60,000 bases of DNA from Owenia fusiformis (lineage: Eukaryota > Annelida > Polychaeta > Sabellida > Oweniidae): positions 16,188,348 through 16,248,347 of the forward strand of contig CAIIXF020000006.1 in assembly GCA_903813345.2 (NCBI GenBank), written 5' to 3'. The position numbers and the translations under genes were made by a program. Positions 1 to 10,728 of the stretch are shown one piece after another. How positions within the stretch are numbered: position 1 is the stretch's first letter; every line of letters starts with the position of its first letter. Below the pieces are notes generated by a model that had not been told where the DNA came from, did no database searches, and saw only the letters and a program-made list of their open reading frames with translations.

Positions 1-2290
1 TGTATAGAAATACCAGAAAAACTGGCAGTTCACTCAAACATTAGAGAGAACTGGTGTATAATAGACACGACTGGTTTGGGATTTTGAACATGGGAAACCC
101 TTAGAAAATCTTAGTGCTGAGATTTTTTGTTGAAAGTATTCATGAAAGAAATGTCAAAATGAAATAAATAATGGTTGGATTATTGGAGTCGACCGATCAC
201 AATTTATCAAAATCATTTTATGGATTTTTGGATTTTTTACTTTTGATATCAAGGGCTGAAAGTCACCCTTGAAAGTTGATTACTATTTTAAAGAACATTG
301 CTATTATCGAGAATAAATGCTTGGAGTACAGAGTAAAAAGTGAACTCGACAATTGGCCAAAAGATTTGCATGAGTTCCAGCAAAGTGTAGCGGAGAAGTT
401 GTGTGGGTGTGTGAATTACGTAATACATAAGAAGTTCTGGTTTTGAACTGTGAGGTCCAAGATTCTCACTGACAGATTTCACCAACGCTTTCCCGCTTCC
501 ACACTGTGAGTGTATCATTTATGATTTCTCTGATAGTAGGGAATCATCCGGGATTTTAAGGTGATAGCGATAGAAGGTCACTTCTGTTGGTTGTCTTCAC
601 TCAGGAGACTAACAGAAATATCATCAAATCAAAATAAGAATTTGGAAACATCCCAAGGCGCAGATCTAGAATAAAGACTCAAAGATCAGACCAGGTGGAT
701 AATTGAACAATCAGATATGAACTTTAAATCTGAAAATTGAGCCTAAAATATTGGAAGTGCATCATGATAAAGGAATGAGTCATAATCATAGTAACCATGG
801 TTACGGTTACCGCATGGATTTTCTAAAGTGCTGAGTCGGGATTATTAACCATATCACATTCAATATTTTTATGTTTTTAATTGATCTGAATTAGAGTGTC
901 TCAGATAGCTCCAGCTATCTCCACCTATATCTTAATATGCATTGATATATCTAATCGATATAATGGAAGATTATCATCAAGGTACAGTATTGTATTTTTA
1001 TATTTCATTCTTAGATAGGCCTAATCAATCAAATCAAAAAGTGTGGTCCTCTCTTAATCCTAATTATAGACTGCCCATATATAAATGATCAATCACAGTA
1101 GACACATCTACAAATATCTGGGTTATAGCTTCTTTATTATCGGACCATTTTTCAAGCTAATAGTCTTTTATTAATTGACTCCTACGTATCAACAATCTTC
1201 TGTTTAAGGATCTTGGTAATAACCAGTTTAATTGGACAGTTGTTTAATTATGTCTTTTTGTCACATCATCAACTTCTATACTAGAGGCCATTTTTATCAA
1301 AATATCTGGAGCACCCCTTGTATAAAGCCTCACCCAGGGGTGAAATTCTATTTTATTTAACAAATTCCCATTAATCTCAGAGTTCCTTATGTCATTTGTT
1401 AACCTCATCAATGATATTGTGACAGTTTGAATAACTTGTTGCCTATAATGCAATGCTATAAAATGGCTGTCTCATCCCATTGTTTTCTTATTCCCATCCC
1501 CTTTTCTCCAAAGAATCGCTGAATAAGCCTTGATTGGCTTTGGATATCCTCCATGAAGAAAAATCAGACAAAATGCTGATTTAAATAATTTTTCATTAAA
1601 ATTTGATAGTCCTGGATTCTATATCAAACGACATATGTTAAAGACAAATAAGCCAATCAAATTACAGCATCATGGTATAATAATGTATATTTTATAAGAT
1701 TGAAACTATAATAGACCCCATGGATGATTCACTTATTCGAGACTGTGTCTATTATGATGAGTGTTACATGAGTTATTTAAGTAAAATTATATAACGTTAT
1801 TAATTGCAACAACAGTACAGGGATTCAACTAATAATATCACAGAGGGATATATGCCAACCAATTACTAGACTTCCTAGAAGCCTACATATTACATAAACA
1901 ATTGTAATAGTGTATAAACAATTTAGCTCAATCCATAAACAATCTGAGATCTATGTTATATGTACTGACAGCGTTAGTCATATCAAATCATAAATTGATA
2001 TGGTGTTTTGTCTTTTTTTACGGATTTGTTATAGGAAAGGAACAGCCAGATTGAATATGAATCACTTAAGTTCCAATTTAAAGGGACCTGGTGTGAGTCT
2101 GACATGATATGAAACTCTGGGATCACGATCACTCCTGGAATCAGGGGCAACACCCCTCCCTGTTTTTCCAAATATTTTTTGATCTTGGGTTTAAAAATCA
2201 GCCTACTTTTGAAGGTCATTTTAGAAATGCTTCATACTATTTATTGAGAGAAAATAGTTTTTCATGTCTCCTCTCTTGATATTAATATTC
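1..2290. other. AT-rich DNA with no recognisable gene
   Basis: No reading frame here has recognisable protein character; the short open frames on the minus strand near 288-518, 1244-1453 and 1983-2219 look like chance frames. The stretch holds a 14-bp palindrome at 791-804 and three nearby copies of ATAAACAAT at about 1895-1950. I see no transposon ends or tRNA-like sequence. Confidence 0.6.
791..804. promoter_or_regulatory. Perfect 14-bp palindrome, weakly X-box-like
   Basis: GTAACCATGGTTAC is a perfect palindrome. It resembles an RFX X-box (GTTRCCATGGNAAC type), but the right half-site is off consensus (GGTTAC where RRNRAC is expected). No neighbouring gene supports a promoter role. It may be chance. 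Confidence 0.15.
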
Positions 2291-2486
2291 TCACCAGCAT
2301 TAGAGCAAGTTGGTGTAGCACCCACCTGAGATTTTGAAAACAGACTTGCACCCACCTGAAAATCCATTTGCACCAACTTGAAAATGAGAAAATGAGAAAA
2401 ATGGGCATATTTTGACCCAATTTCGGTCTGAATTGTGAAAATGAGAATTTTGCACCCAGTTTAGAAAAAAATCTGTGGAGAAGACA
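2291..2486 (-). repeat. Interspersed repeat, copy 1 (shared with 18122-18313)
   Basis: About 190 bp here align along their whole length to 18122-18313 in the same orientation. Shared landmarks are CACCCACCTGAGATTTTGA near the start, a middle stretch with GAATTGTGAAAATGA, and a GAGGAGA/GGAGAAG end. Both copies can be read through on the minus strand, but with different sequence and length, so coding is not supported. No terminal repeat or target duplication is clear. Class unknown. Confidence 0.7.
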
Positions 2487-3039
2487 CTACCACTGCGCAT
2501 CACCTTCTATCGTCTGTGTTAAAAAGGGAATCTGAGCGAAGGAGGTTCAGGGGATTGAGACAAGTCAAACCTAGTGTAAAATTCAATTTTTGTTTTGACA
2601 CATTGTGATTAAGATTCAGTCAAATAAAACATGATAAGAAATCCTAATCGTTAAATGCGAAGGTATCTCTAATAGCACATCAATCAAAGTGACATGAGTC
2701 TAGCTGACCCTAAGCCTAATTACTGGTGTCTCACAAACAAACATGGTTTATCTTAATATACCCATCAATCAAAATGGCTCATGATTTGACCGCTTAATCA
2801 TTATTGAAACCTTTACAATCTTTTCTAATGTAATTGTCCTGTAAATTACTAAATGATTCACAATTGTGATTGGATGAGGGAAGATCATCTCCGTCAGTGA
2901 TTTTAGTGCCATTGCAGTTGTTATGTTTTAGTTTGATTATTGTATAGCAATTGATGCCAACAGATTTTGTTATAGTGCCATTGTTCTGCCAGTGGTTGCT
3001 ATCCTACTGAACAAAGTTTGGTAGTGATATTGCCATTTG

Positions 3040-3450
3040 TTTGTAAGTCTGTCTATCCATTTGTTGGTTCATCTAACTGGGGGATAACTTAAATACTAGT
3101 TGTTGGTTTTGGTTCTGGTTCTTAACCTGATACCGTTGGCATAGGACCTCTGTTTAAGGGGGAATTTAACAAGGCCACTTATTTGAAATGGTCACCATTG
3201 AAAAAATTTATACCTCAAATATCAAATTTTATAGTTGAGCTTATATTTATTGGCATAGGACCCCTGCTTGAGAAGGAATAGGTCACTGAATTCAAAATGG
3301 CTCAATATAACTTGAATCCTTCATCTACCAACTTGTATCATATTTAAAATGATACTTCTTTAAAAGTATACAATCTCTGCTTGAGAGAGAGAAAATTTCC
3401 AAAATGTTTCTAAATTCAAAATGGCTGCTTTGTTCAGTGGGATTTGCTAC
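3040..3450 (+). repeat. Diverged copy of the CCGTCTGTC-headed interspersed repeat
   Basis: It starts with a decayed GTCTGTCTATCCATTTG simple-repeat head, then GGGGGATAACTTAAATAC, then two blocks containing GGCATAGGACC followed by a 'TTCAAAATGGCT' type phrase. The same order (TCYGTC repeat, GGCAATAACTCAAATA, cell-to-cell similar AT-rich body, AAATGGC phrases) occurs at 7636-8130 and 15960-16250. It is the most decayed of the three. Class unknown; no transposase is visible. Confidence 0.45.
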
Positions 3451-3627
3451 TCCATTGTGTTGCCATTTTTCTAGTTTTTATACAATATTATACACTGTCA
3501 CTGGCATTTGTTGTTTTTCATGAAAATTCCATAAATGTCACAAATCATACATAACACATATTATTCCATAGTTAGCATGATATTCATAGGATAACATGTG
3601 AAAATAAAAACGGTATTTTTGTAATCA

Positions 3628-3837
3628 GTGGTAAAATATGATATTTTTGACAAATTTTCACTTAACCATAGCATACGGTTTTTTAGCCATGACATACGAC
3701 GTCGTATGCGATGGTTTATGGATTTTTGCTACTTCAGACTCAAAACGAGGCTAAGTGTCAACATCGCCGGATCGTTTGGAAAATTCGAATTAAATGACTT
3801 AATTTCCGACGATTCTGATGATGACTTTAACTATTGA
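3628..3837 (+). pseudogene. Short frame ending in an acidic Ser/Asp tail; possible transposon relic
   Basis: A 69-codon frame ends with ISDDSDDDF. Acidic Asp/Ser tracts of this kind occur near the N-terminus of piggyBac-type transposases, and a similar acidic frame lies inside the piggyBac-like element at 33388-34082. Here there is no other domain, and I could not find TTAA-flanked ends. The frame also crosses a 16-bp palindrome (3693-3708). I do not think it is an active gene; the resemblance may be chance. Confidence 0.15.
3664..3716. repeat. Inverted repeat with central CATACGACGTCGTATG palindrome
   Basis: CATACGACGTCGTATG (3693-3708) is a perfect 16-bp palindrome. AACCATAGCATACG (3664-3677) also pairs with CGTATGCGATGGTT (3703-3716) with one mismatch, so two alternative cruciforms are possible. 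Such nested inverted motifs are typical of transposon ends. The CpG content is far above the surroundings. Confidence 0.55.
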
Positions 3838-3848
3838 ATAAAAAGAAC

Positions 3849-3982
3849 ATCCTATGATTTACTCGTGATATGATTTTAATCCACTCATGGTTATTGATAT
3901 CTGCACTCTCTCGCTACGCTCGCTCGTGCAGATATCATATCCATTCGTGGATAAAAATCATATCACTCATAAATCATAGGAT
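3849..3982. mobile_element. Foldback hairpin element (MITE-like)
   Basis: The left arm starting ATCCTATGATTTA and ending TGATATCTGCAC is the reverse complement, with a few mismatches and one small indel, of the right arm running from GTGCAGATATCA to TAAATCATAGGAT. Arms are about 57 bp and the loop is TCTCTCGCTACGCTCGCTC. The element has no coding capacity. No clear target duplication was found, so superfamily is unknown. Confidence 0.75.
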
Positions 3983-4017
3983 ATCCTCTATTTATTTTTG
4001 AATCATGGATTGAGCAT

Positions 4018-4035
4018 TAATTAATTAATTAATTG
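4018..4035. repeat. (TTAA)n simple repeat
   Basis: About four TTAA units in a row. This would be a natural target for TTAA-specific transposons, but no insertion is seen. Confidence 0.6.
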
Positions 4036-4531
4036 AATTCAACTGTTATTTCCTTGTCAAGATCAAATCATGAATGACAAATGAATTGCATTTATGAATT
4101 GGTTAACAATAAAACATTTTATGAATCACCCCCTGCTAATAAAAAATCAACAATTGTTTTTAAAGGTGAACAACAGTGCTTCATCTCTAGATAGTTAAAG
4201 CAGCATCAAGCAAAATCTCAGAACAGGATAGTCATAGGATATCTGGATAAAGAAGGAGGATATGATATAGGATATGACACTCCTACACTAATCTACATTT
4301 AATCTAATCAGCCACAAGCTGTAAAATTTTCCATCTTGATCAAGTCAATAGGATACGACTGACCACAGTTTAGTTAGATCAATCAAGACTTCTTGATGTT
4401 GCGATGTAATTTGTGACTTTTTACGAGGCAGGAAAAATCTGTGTGGAAATATGGCAAAAGAGAAAGTGTTGAGAAATGAGAAATGGCGCTTCACAATACA
4501 ATGTGCGGATCAGATTGACTCGGTAGGTGGC

Positions 4532-4614
4532 GCATGGTGTGAAATGGCGCATGATGTGAAATGGCACATTGTGTGAAATGGTGCATGGTGTGAAATGGTG
4601 CATGGTGTGAAATG
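4532..4614 (+). repeat. 17-bp minisatellite, about 5 copies
   Basis: The unit GCATGGTGTGAAATGGC repeats about 4.9 times with substitutions (GCATGATGTGAAATGGC, ACATTGTGTGAAATGGT and so on). Register is kept. It produces an artefactual minus-strand His/Thr/Met-rich frame. Confidence 0.75.
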
Positions 4615-4965
4615 ATCTCTTCATAAGCAATGCATGGTGTGTCATGTTTCATTGATTTTTGATATGTTGAATTTGGAGGCTAAAACATCAGATATTGATT
4701 CATGATTTTCATGCATACATATATTTGTATCTTCCAATGTTCAATTTTTCTCAAACTTTTAAGTTACCAATATATTTTGATTTTTATGTTGAATGACATT
4801 GTTAATATCATTGTTTAAGTTAAGTTGTTCTCTAAGTTTAAATTTTTATTTTGATGATGCTAGTTTTTTACTATTATATATGCCATATTTTGGTAGAATA
4901 GTGTAAAAGCATTTAAAAATGATTGACCATGTTATTGACCCTATTATTAAAATATAACATGATTT

Positions 4966-5017
4966 GGTATAGTATGGTATGGTCTGGTATAGTAAGGTGT
5001 GGTATAGTATGGTATGA
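4966..5017 (+). repeat. GGTATAGTAT-type simple repeat
   Basis: Low-complexity run built from GGTAT, AGTAT and GGTCT words. Confidence 0.65.
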
Positions 5018-5330
5018 ATAGCAAATTAAGTGATCCTGTTTCACATAAAAGATATTCAGAACTTTATTGAAAAGTGTATCCACCACCATCGGAAAGGGTT
5101 TATACGATCATCTATGATTACAAGTGTGCCACTTAGTAGGTTGAAATTAGATCATATAGTTCTACATTGCAAGGAAGCAACATCAAAGCCTCAATTTGTA
5201 ATCATGGCTCTAATGGATAAAGTTTAACTGCCTAAGGTAAATTTATCAAGATAAACACTAAGTGAAAATTGGTGTCCCCAAAGCAGTAAGTAGTTTGCCT
5301 GGCATGTTAGTATTAAATCAATGGGGTGAT

Positions 5331-6806
5331 GCACCCTGTTTAGGATTTGAAGATTACTCTGCACCCTGTTGAAGATTTGTAGATTTCTATACATCTTGTT
5401 TTGAGGATTTGAAGATTACTATGCACCCTGTTGAAGATTTGAAGATTATTATGCACCCTGTTGAAGATTTGTAGATTACTATGCACCCTGTTGAGGATTT
5501 GAATATTACTATGCACCCTGTTGAGGATTTGAATATTACTATGCACCCTAATGAAGATTTTAAGATCACTATGCATCCGAATGATGATTTGAAGATTACT
5601 ATGCACCCTGTCCAAGATTTGATCTGAAGATTACTATGCACCATGTTGAGAATTTGAAGGTTACTATGTACCCTGTTGAAGATTTGAAGATTACTATGCA
5701 TCCTGTTGAAGATTTGAAGATTACTATGCACCCTGTTGAAGATTTGAAGATTAATATGCATCCCGTTGAGTATTTGAAGATTACTATGCATCCAGATGAT
5801 GTTTTGAAGATTACTATGCACCCTGTCCAAGATTTGATCTGAAGATTACTATGCACCCTGTTGAGAATTTGAAGATTACTATCCACCTTTTTGAAGATCT
5901 GAAGATTATGTACCCTCTTAAGGATTTGAAGATTACTATGCATCCTGTTGAGTAGTTGAATATTACTATGCACCCTGTTGAAGATTTTAAGTTTACTATG
6001 CATCCTGATGATGATTTGAAGATTATTATGTACCCTGTCCAAGATTTGATCTGAAGATTACTATCCACCCTGTTGAGAATTTGAAGATTACTGTGTACCC
6101 TGTTGAAGATTTGAAGATTACTATGCTCCCTGATGAGGATTTGAAGATTACTATGCATCCTCTTGAGAATTTGAAGATCACTATGTATACTGTTGAAGAT
6201 TTTAAGATGACTATGCATCTCTTTGAGAATTTTAAGATTACTATGCACCCTGTTGAGGATTTGAAGATTACTGGACACCCTGTAGAAGATTTGAAGATTA
6301 CTTTTGCACCCTGTTGAGGACTTGAAGATCACTATGCACCCTGTTGAGAATTTGAATATTATTATGTACCCTGATGAGGATTTGAAGATTACTAGGCACC
6401 CTGTGGAGGATTTGAAGATTACTTTGCACCCTGTGTTGAAGACTTGAAGATCACTGTGCACCCTGTTGAGAATTTGAATATTGTTATGCACCCTGTTGAG
6501 GATTCGAAGATTACTGGACACCCTGTTGAAGTTTTGAAGATTACTTTACACCCTCTTGAGGATTTGAAGATCACTATGTACCCTGTTGAGAATTTGAAGA
6601 TTATTATGCACCCTGTTGAAGATTTGAAGATTATTTTGCACACTGTTGAGGACTTGAAGATCACTATGCACCCTGTTGAGAATTTGAAGATGACTATGCA
6701 CCCTGTTGAGAATTTGAAGATTACTATCCACCCTTTTGAGGAGAATATTTGAAGATTACTGTACCCTGTTGAGGATTTGAAGATTACTATATCCCTTGTT
6801 GAAAGT
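5331..6806 (+). repeat. 30-bp minisatellite, about 49 units, with about 212-bp higher-order period
   Basis: The unit is GATTTGAAGATTACTATG plus CACCCTGTTGAG (30 bp). Because 30 is divisible by three, several frames stay open on both strands: plus-strand frames read MHPVEDLKIT repeatedly and minus-strand frames read NLQIFNRVHS. All are interrupted by small indels and none has flanking gene structure, so I treat them as artefacts of the repeat. A variant junction (CCTGTCCAAGATTTGATCTG) recurs at about 5606, 5821 and 6033, giving a higher-order period of about 212-215 bp in the first half. The second half has more substitutions but the same 30-bp rhythm. Confidence 0.95.
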
Positions 6807-7635
6807 GTTTTGTAGCAAATTGAAAAATAGAAAATTATGAAAATTGTGATATATTATCCAGCTTAATACATTTCTTGTTGCAAAAGTTTGCACCCATTTG
6901 AGGAAAAAAACTCATTCGCAGATATCGATGAATGCATGAATGTGACCAACCACAAGGCAGCATAGCTAAGCCTTAATGAATGTCTCATTTGAACCACTTT
7001 GTCATATGATGTAAGGTTTTGGATCAGGGGAAATATATAAACTGTATTTCCCAATGTTATGTAAACCCTATATATTATACAAAACCAAACATTATATCAC
7101 TGATTTATCACATACAACGTCTTCAAATTTTTGTGCTCATTCATCCAAACCGTTTCATTGAGCCTCTATGATTCTTTTCATCCAGTGCTTCTATTCAAAC
7201 CTCTTTGAATTAGAGATAATTTTTTGCAATATCCTGATTTTCCAGTGAATTACGCAGAAACTGACACCTTGATGGGTAGAAGCTCGGTTAATGGTTATAA
7301 TCAATGCAAGCTTTCGTCAATAAATGTTACTCCTAAGTAAAACAGGGTCTTGACTATCTCATTCTTACCCAAGATTTAATGTGTTTAATGAATTTTATGC
7401 AAATTGCTTGAATGTTTTTTAAATGGAAGATTTTTTTAGATTTAAGAATCAAATGAAATCATACAAAGTCATCATTGGTTAAAAAAGTATTGCTTCTTGT
7501 TGTGCTGGTCCTTTTGGTAGTGCTGGTTCTATTTGTGGGTCCTTTTATGTTTACCCTTTGATGCTTTGAATAAGACTGATCTATTGGTCAATGGAACAAG
7601 TCACAGAGGTTCAAGAATACAACTGTGTAATTATC
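6807..7635. other. AT-rich DNA, nothing recognised
   Basis: No repeat family member, tRNA-like sequence or convincing exon was seen. Confidence 0.5.
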
Positions 7636-8130
7636 CCATCGAACAAAGTTCCTCCGTCTGTCCGTTCGTCCATCCATCTGTCTGTCCGTGCATACGTCCG
7701 TCTGTATGTCTGTCCGTCCATCTGTCCGTCCGTCCGGGCAATAACTCAAATACCGTTGGCCCGATTTTGTTCATATTTTGTATACGTATACCCTATGGGG
7801 GTAGAAGTTATGCTTGAATTACAGTAATTTAGGTGCAATATGTAAAACTGTAATGGCAATATGTTTTAAATGTAAAAAAATTATATAGAATATTAATAAA
7901 GTTAGAAATGTAGATATTAAAGAAGCACATGGCAGCCATCTTGAAAAATGGCCGCCTTTACTCTTTATTTTACGATTTTTGCTGTAACTCGAAAAGTAGT
8001 GGAGCGATTTTGTTCATATTTGGTATGTGAATACTATAAGCATGGCACACTGTCTAATGCCACTTTTGGTAGAAAGTGGCCATTTTGAAAAATGTCTGCC
8101 ATTTTTGCTATATACTTTGTTTGTAAAAAT
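7636..8130 (+). repeat. Interspersed repeat headed by (CCGTCTGT)n, best copy
   Basis: A TCCGTC/TCTGTC/ATCC simple repeat (about 7650-7735) is followed by GGGCAATAACTCAAATACCG, then GATTTTGTTCATATTTTGTA. A related block, GCTGTAACTCGAAAAGTAG then GCGATTTTGTTCATATTTGG, follows at about 7980-8025, with AAATGGCCGCC phrases. The same modular order occurs at 3040-3450 and 15960-16250. Origin and class are unknown. Confidence 0.65.
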
Positions 8131-8547
8131 ACCAGCCATAGCTGTTCGATGGTTTTTGCTACGCTTTGGTGTTGCTGTTGTCTAGTGTCAAATATGTAAT
8201 TGTAACTTCATAGGCACACAGTTGATCTTACTTCAAAGTTTATGAAATATCAATACACAGCAGGAAAACATGTAATAAAATATTTTGGTCAATAGTCAAT
8301 AAGTACAGAGTAATATCAACTTTCAGATGTTGTCATTAAAGCTACACCCATTGAACTTAGGATACCCAAATTGATAAATTGTAAGCTTGAATAATAAAGG
8401 AAAAGGATATTGGAAAATATCTTCAGTCTTAAAGTTCATGGTTATAATTGTTTCATTAGAATGTGATTGCATTCATGAATTGCAATGGCACCTCATTAAT
8501 TGTTACCAAGTAAAAAATGTTCTTTCTTAAGGTGTTCAATCTGAAAA

Positions 8548-8736
8548 GTGAACTTAACATGGCATTTAATAGGAGGGAAAACTGAAATTGAACCTGTGGA
8601 AAGTGTTCATGGTCATAGAGGTGTTCATAGAGGTGTTCATTTTGGAGGGTTGTTTAAGTCGAGAGGTAGTTTGTCTCTAGCAGACCAAGGGAGTGCTAAG
8701 GGCATAATGGCATATGTGACCTTAATGAAAAAATAA
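8548..8736 (+). other. Short open frame over a 15-bp direct repeat; coding unlikely
   Basis: About 62 codons stay open, including GTGTTCATAGAG repeated in direct order at about 8608-8642, which gives a GVHRGVHFGG stretch. No splice-site pair or homologous family is recognised. Listed only because its composition is slightly less AT-biased than its surroundings. Confidence 0.12.
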
Positions 8737-9425
8737 GGCTTGTTTCAGAAATGCAACTTTTGAAAAATGGATCCAAATTTCAATACTAGTAAACATTTTT
8801 GTTGTCCCTTGTCAGTTTCCAGGTGTGTTCTTTGTTGTTCCACAAAAAAATGTGTTGGGTGAAAATTTTAGACCAGAATATCTAATGACCCTATAGATAT
8901 TCTCCTCTGAGAATTGTAACTCATAAACTAAATTCATAATTGAAGTAGGGTTCTACTGAGAATGTTTAACTATAGGGAACACAATAATTCAATCAACTGA
9001 TTTAATCAAAACTTGTTCGGAAAAGACAAATCTGACAAGCGGAAAATTTGGAATTGACAATTGCGGTATTATACTTGACTTTCTGGTTTTATTGAATAAC
9101 AATAATTGAGACTAAACATTCTTTGAGTCTCTGAATGAAGAAAATAATCATTTTTCTTCATCTTTACTTTTGATTGAAAAGCACAAAATAATGATTATTA
9201 ATTCTGCATCGTAACACCAGATAACTCAGGAATTAAATCAACTTAACTTCAAGTTAGTGTGTGACACATTCTGTATCATTGAATAGATATCCTGTAGGGG
9301 AATTTCCCATTGTTTTTTGACACTCTGTATAAATCATTCGGTTTACAATTTCATTATATTTGGAGACCATTAATCAAATCCATGAGTATCATACATAAAG
9401 ACACCACTTTAAACCATGTTACCAT
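8737..9425. other. AT-rich DNA, nothing recognised
   Basis: No gene, RNA gene or transposon end recognised. Confidence 0.5.
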
Positions 9426-9433
9426 TTTATAAA

Positions 9434-9521
9434 TGTCCCAAAGTAAAAATCAGCATTTGTTTTATGTTGCTAATGTTTTATGTCAAGATTGTTACAAAGT
9501 AAGAAATCATAATTTGTTTTA
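9434..9521 (+). repeat. Left remnant of the 41-bp satellite
   Basis: One to two diverged units (CAAAGTAAAAATCAGCATTTG; then GTTACAAAGTAAGAAATCAT at 9491) match the array that resumes at 10121. The array is interrupted by the element at 9522-10109, so the element lies inside the satellite. Confidence 0.75.
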
Positions 9522-10109
9522 TGTCACCACCAAGAAGTGGTGACATGTTGTTATGGTCTCCGTTTTTTGTGGCTGTGGTTCATGGTTGGTAGTTGATGGG
9601 TGGCGGTAAGCGTCTGTAACAATTTCTTAAAACTTCCACTTAACAGATACTGTTTAGACTGACTTCAATGTTTTTCCAAATCATCTACAAGTTTTCAGGG
9701 ATTCAAATCTGACTTTACATTTACTTTACAACTTGCTTCAAATTGACCAAATTATTTTTTAAAATTATCAACAAGTTATCAGAAGTTCAAACCTGACTTT
9801 GGATTTAAGATTTGACCATCAGTGACCTTCTCAAGGTCAAAGAAAAGTAAAAAAGTATTTTTTCAACTTGCTTCAAATTGATTAATTTTTTCAAAATCAT
9901 GTACAAGTTCTCAGAAGTTCAAATCTGATTTTAGATTTGAGATTTCACCTTCAATGACCTTCTCAGGGTAAAAAAACTTGCTTCAAATTGACCAATTTGT
10001 TTTTTCAAAATCATCAACTGAGTTCTGAGAAATTCAAATCTGACTTAAGATTGAACTAATAATATTGTGAGCAACTCGATGGTGACATTTTGTCATTTTA
10101 ATGCCTTGT
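9522..10109 (+). mobile_element. Stem-loop-headed interspersed element, copy a, with internal repeats
   Basis: It starts TGTCACCAC-CAAGAA-GTGGTGACA, a perfect 9-bp stem with a 6-nt loop, then TGTTGTTATGGTCTCCG, GTCTGTAACAA, and ends GGTGACATTTTGTCATTTTAATGCCTTG. This order matches six other copies (19980, 28634, 33254, 35990, 55928, 58326). It is the longest because 9640-10060 holds about 3.5 units of a 110-135-bp repeat (ACTTGCTTCAAATTGA at 9731, 9866 and 9976). It splits the 41-bp satellite. No transposase or clear target duplication is seen; class unknown. Confidence 0.75.
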
Positions 10110-10728
10110 ATGTCATTATGGTTACAAAGTAAGAGATCATAATTTGTTTTATGTCATGAATCCTACTAATAAAGAAATCATAATTTGCTTTATGTCAATA
10201 TTGTTACAAAGTAAGAAATCATCATTTGTATTATGTTAAAATAGTTACAAAGTAAGAACTCCTCATTTATTTTATGTCAAGATTGTTACAAAGTAAGAAC
10301 TCCTCATTTGTTTTATGTCAAGATTGTTACAAAGTAAGAACTCCTCATTTGTTTTATGTCAAGATTGTTACAAAGTAAGAACTCCTCATTTGTTTTATGT
10401 CAAGATTGTTACAAAGTAAGAACTCCTCATTTGTTTTATGTCAAGATTGTTACAAAGTAAGAACTCCTCATTTATTTTATGTCAAGATTGTTACAAAGTA
10501 AGAACTCCTCATTTGTTTTATGTCAAGATTGTTACAAAGTAAGAACTCCTCATTTGTTTTATGTCAAGATTGTTACAAAGTAAGAACTCCTCATTTATTT
10601 TATGTCAAGATTGTTACAAAGTAAGAACTCCTCATTTGTTTTATGTCAAGATTGTTACAAAGTAAGAACTCCTCATTTGTTTTATGTGAAGATTGTTACA
10701 AAGTAAGAAATCCTCATTTGTTTTAGAT
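10110..10728 (+). repeat. 41-bp satellite, 15 units in exact register
   Basis: GTTACAAAGTAAGAACTCC starts at 10121 and recurs every 41 bp to 10695 with no net indel. The first three units are diverged (AAGAGATCATAATTTG, AATAAAGAAATCATAATTTG), whereas units from 10244 onward are near-identical (TCATTTGTTTTATGTCAAGA). That gradient fits recent amplification from the right side. Confidence 0.95.

Noticed and set aside
5387-6752. Several overlapping frames of 80-235 codons on both strands
   Set aside because: They are translations of the 30-bp minisatellite; indels switch frames and there is no gene structure around them.
5331-6806. CRISPR array
   Set aside because: Units are contiguous with no unique spacers, and the DNA is eukaryotic in character. 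The 41-, 79-, 112- and 145-bp arrays fail for the same reason.
9522-10109. Helitron assignment for the stem-loop-headed family
   Set aside because: No 5' TC with 3' CTRR in either orientation; the hairpin is at the very end and not about 10 bp inside a CTRR terminus.
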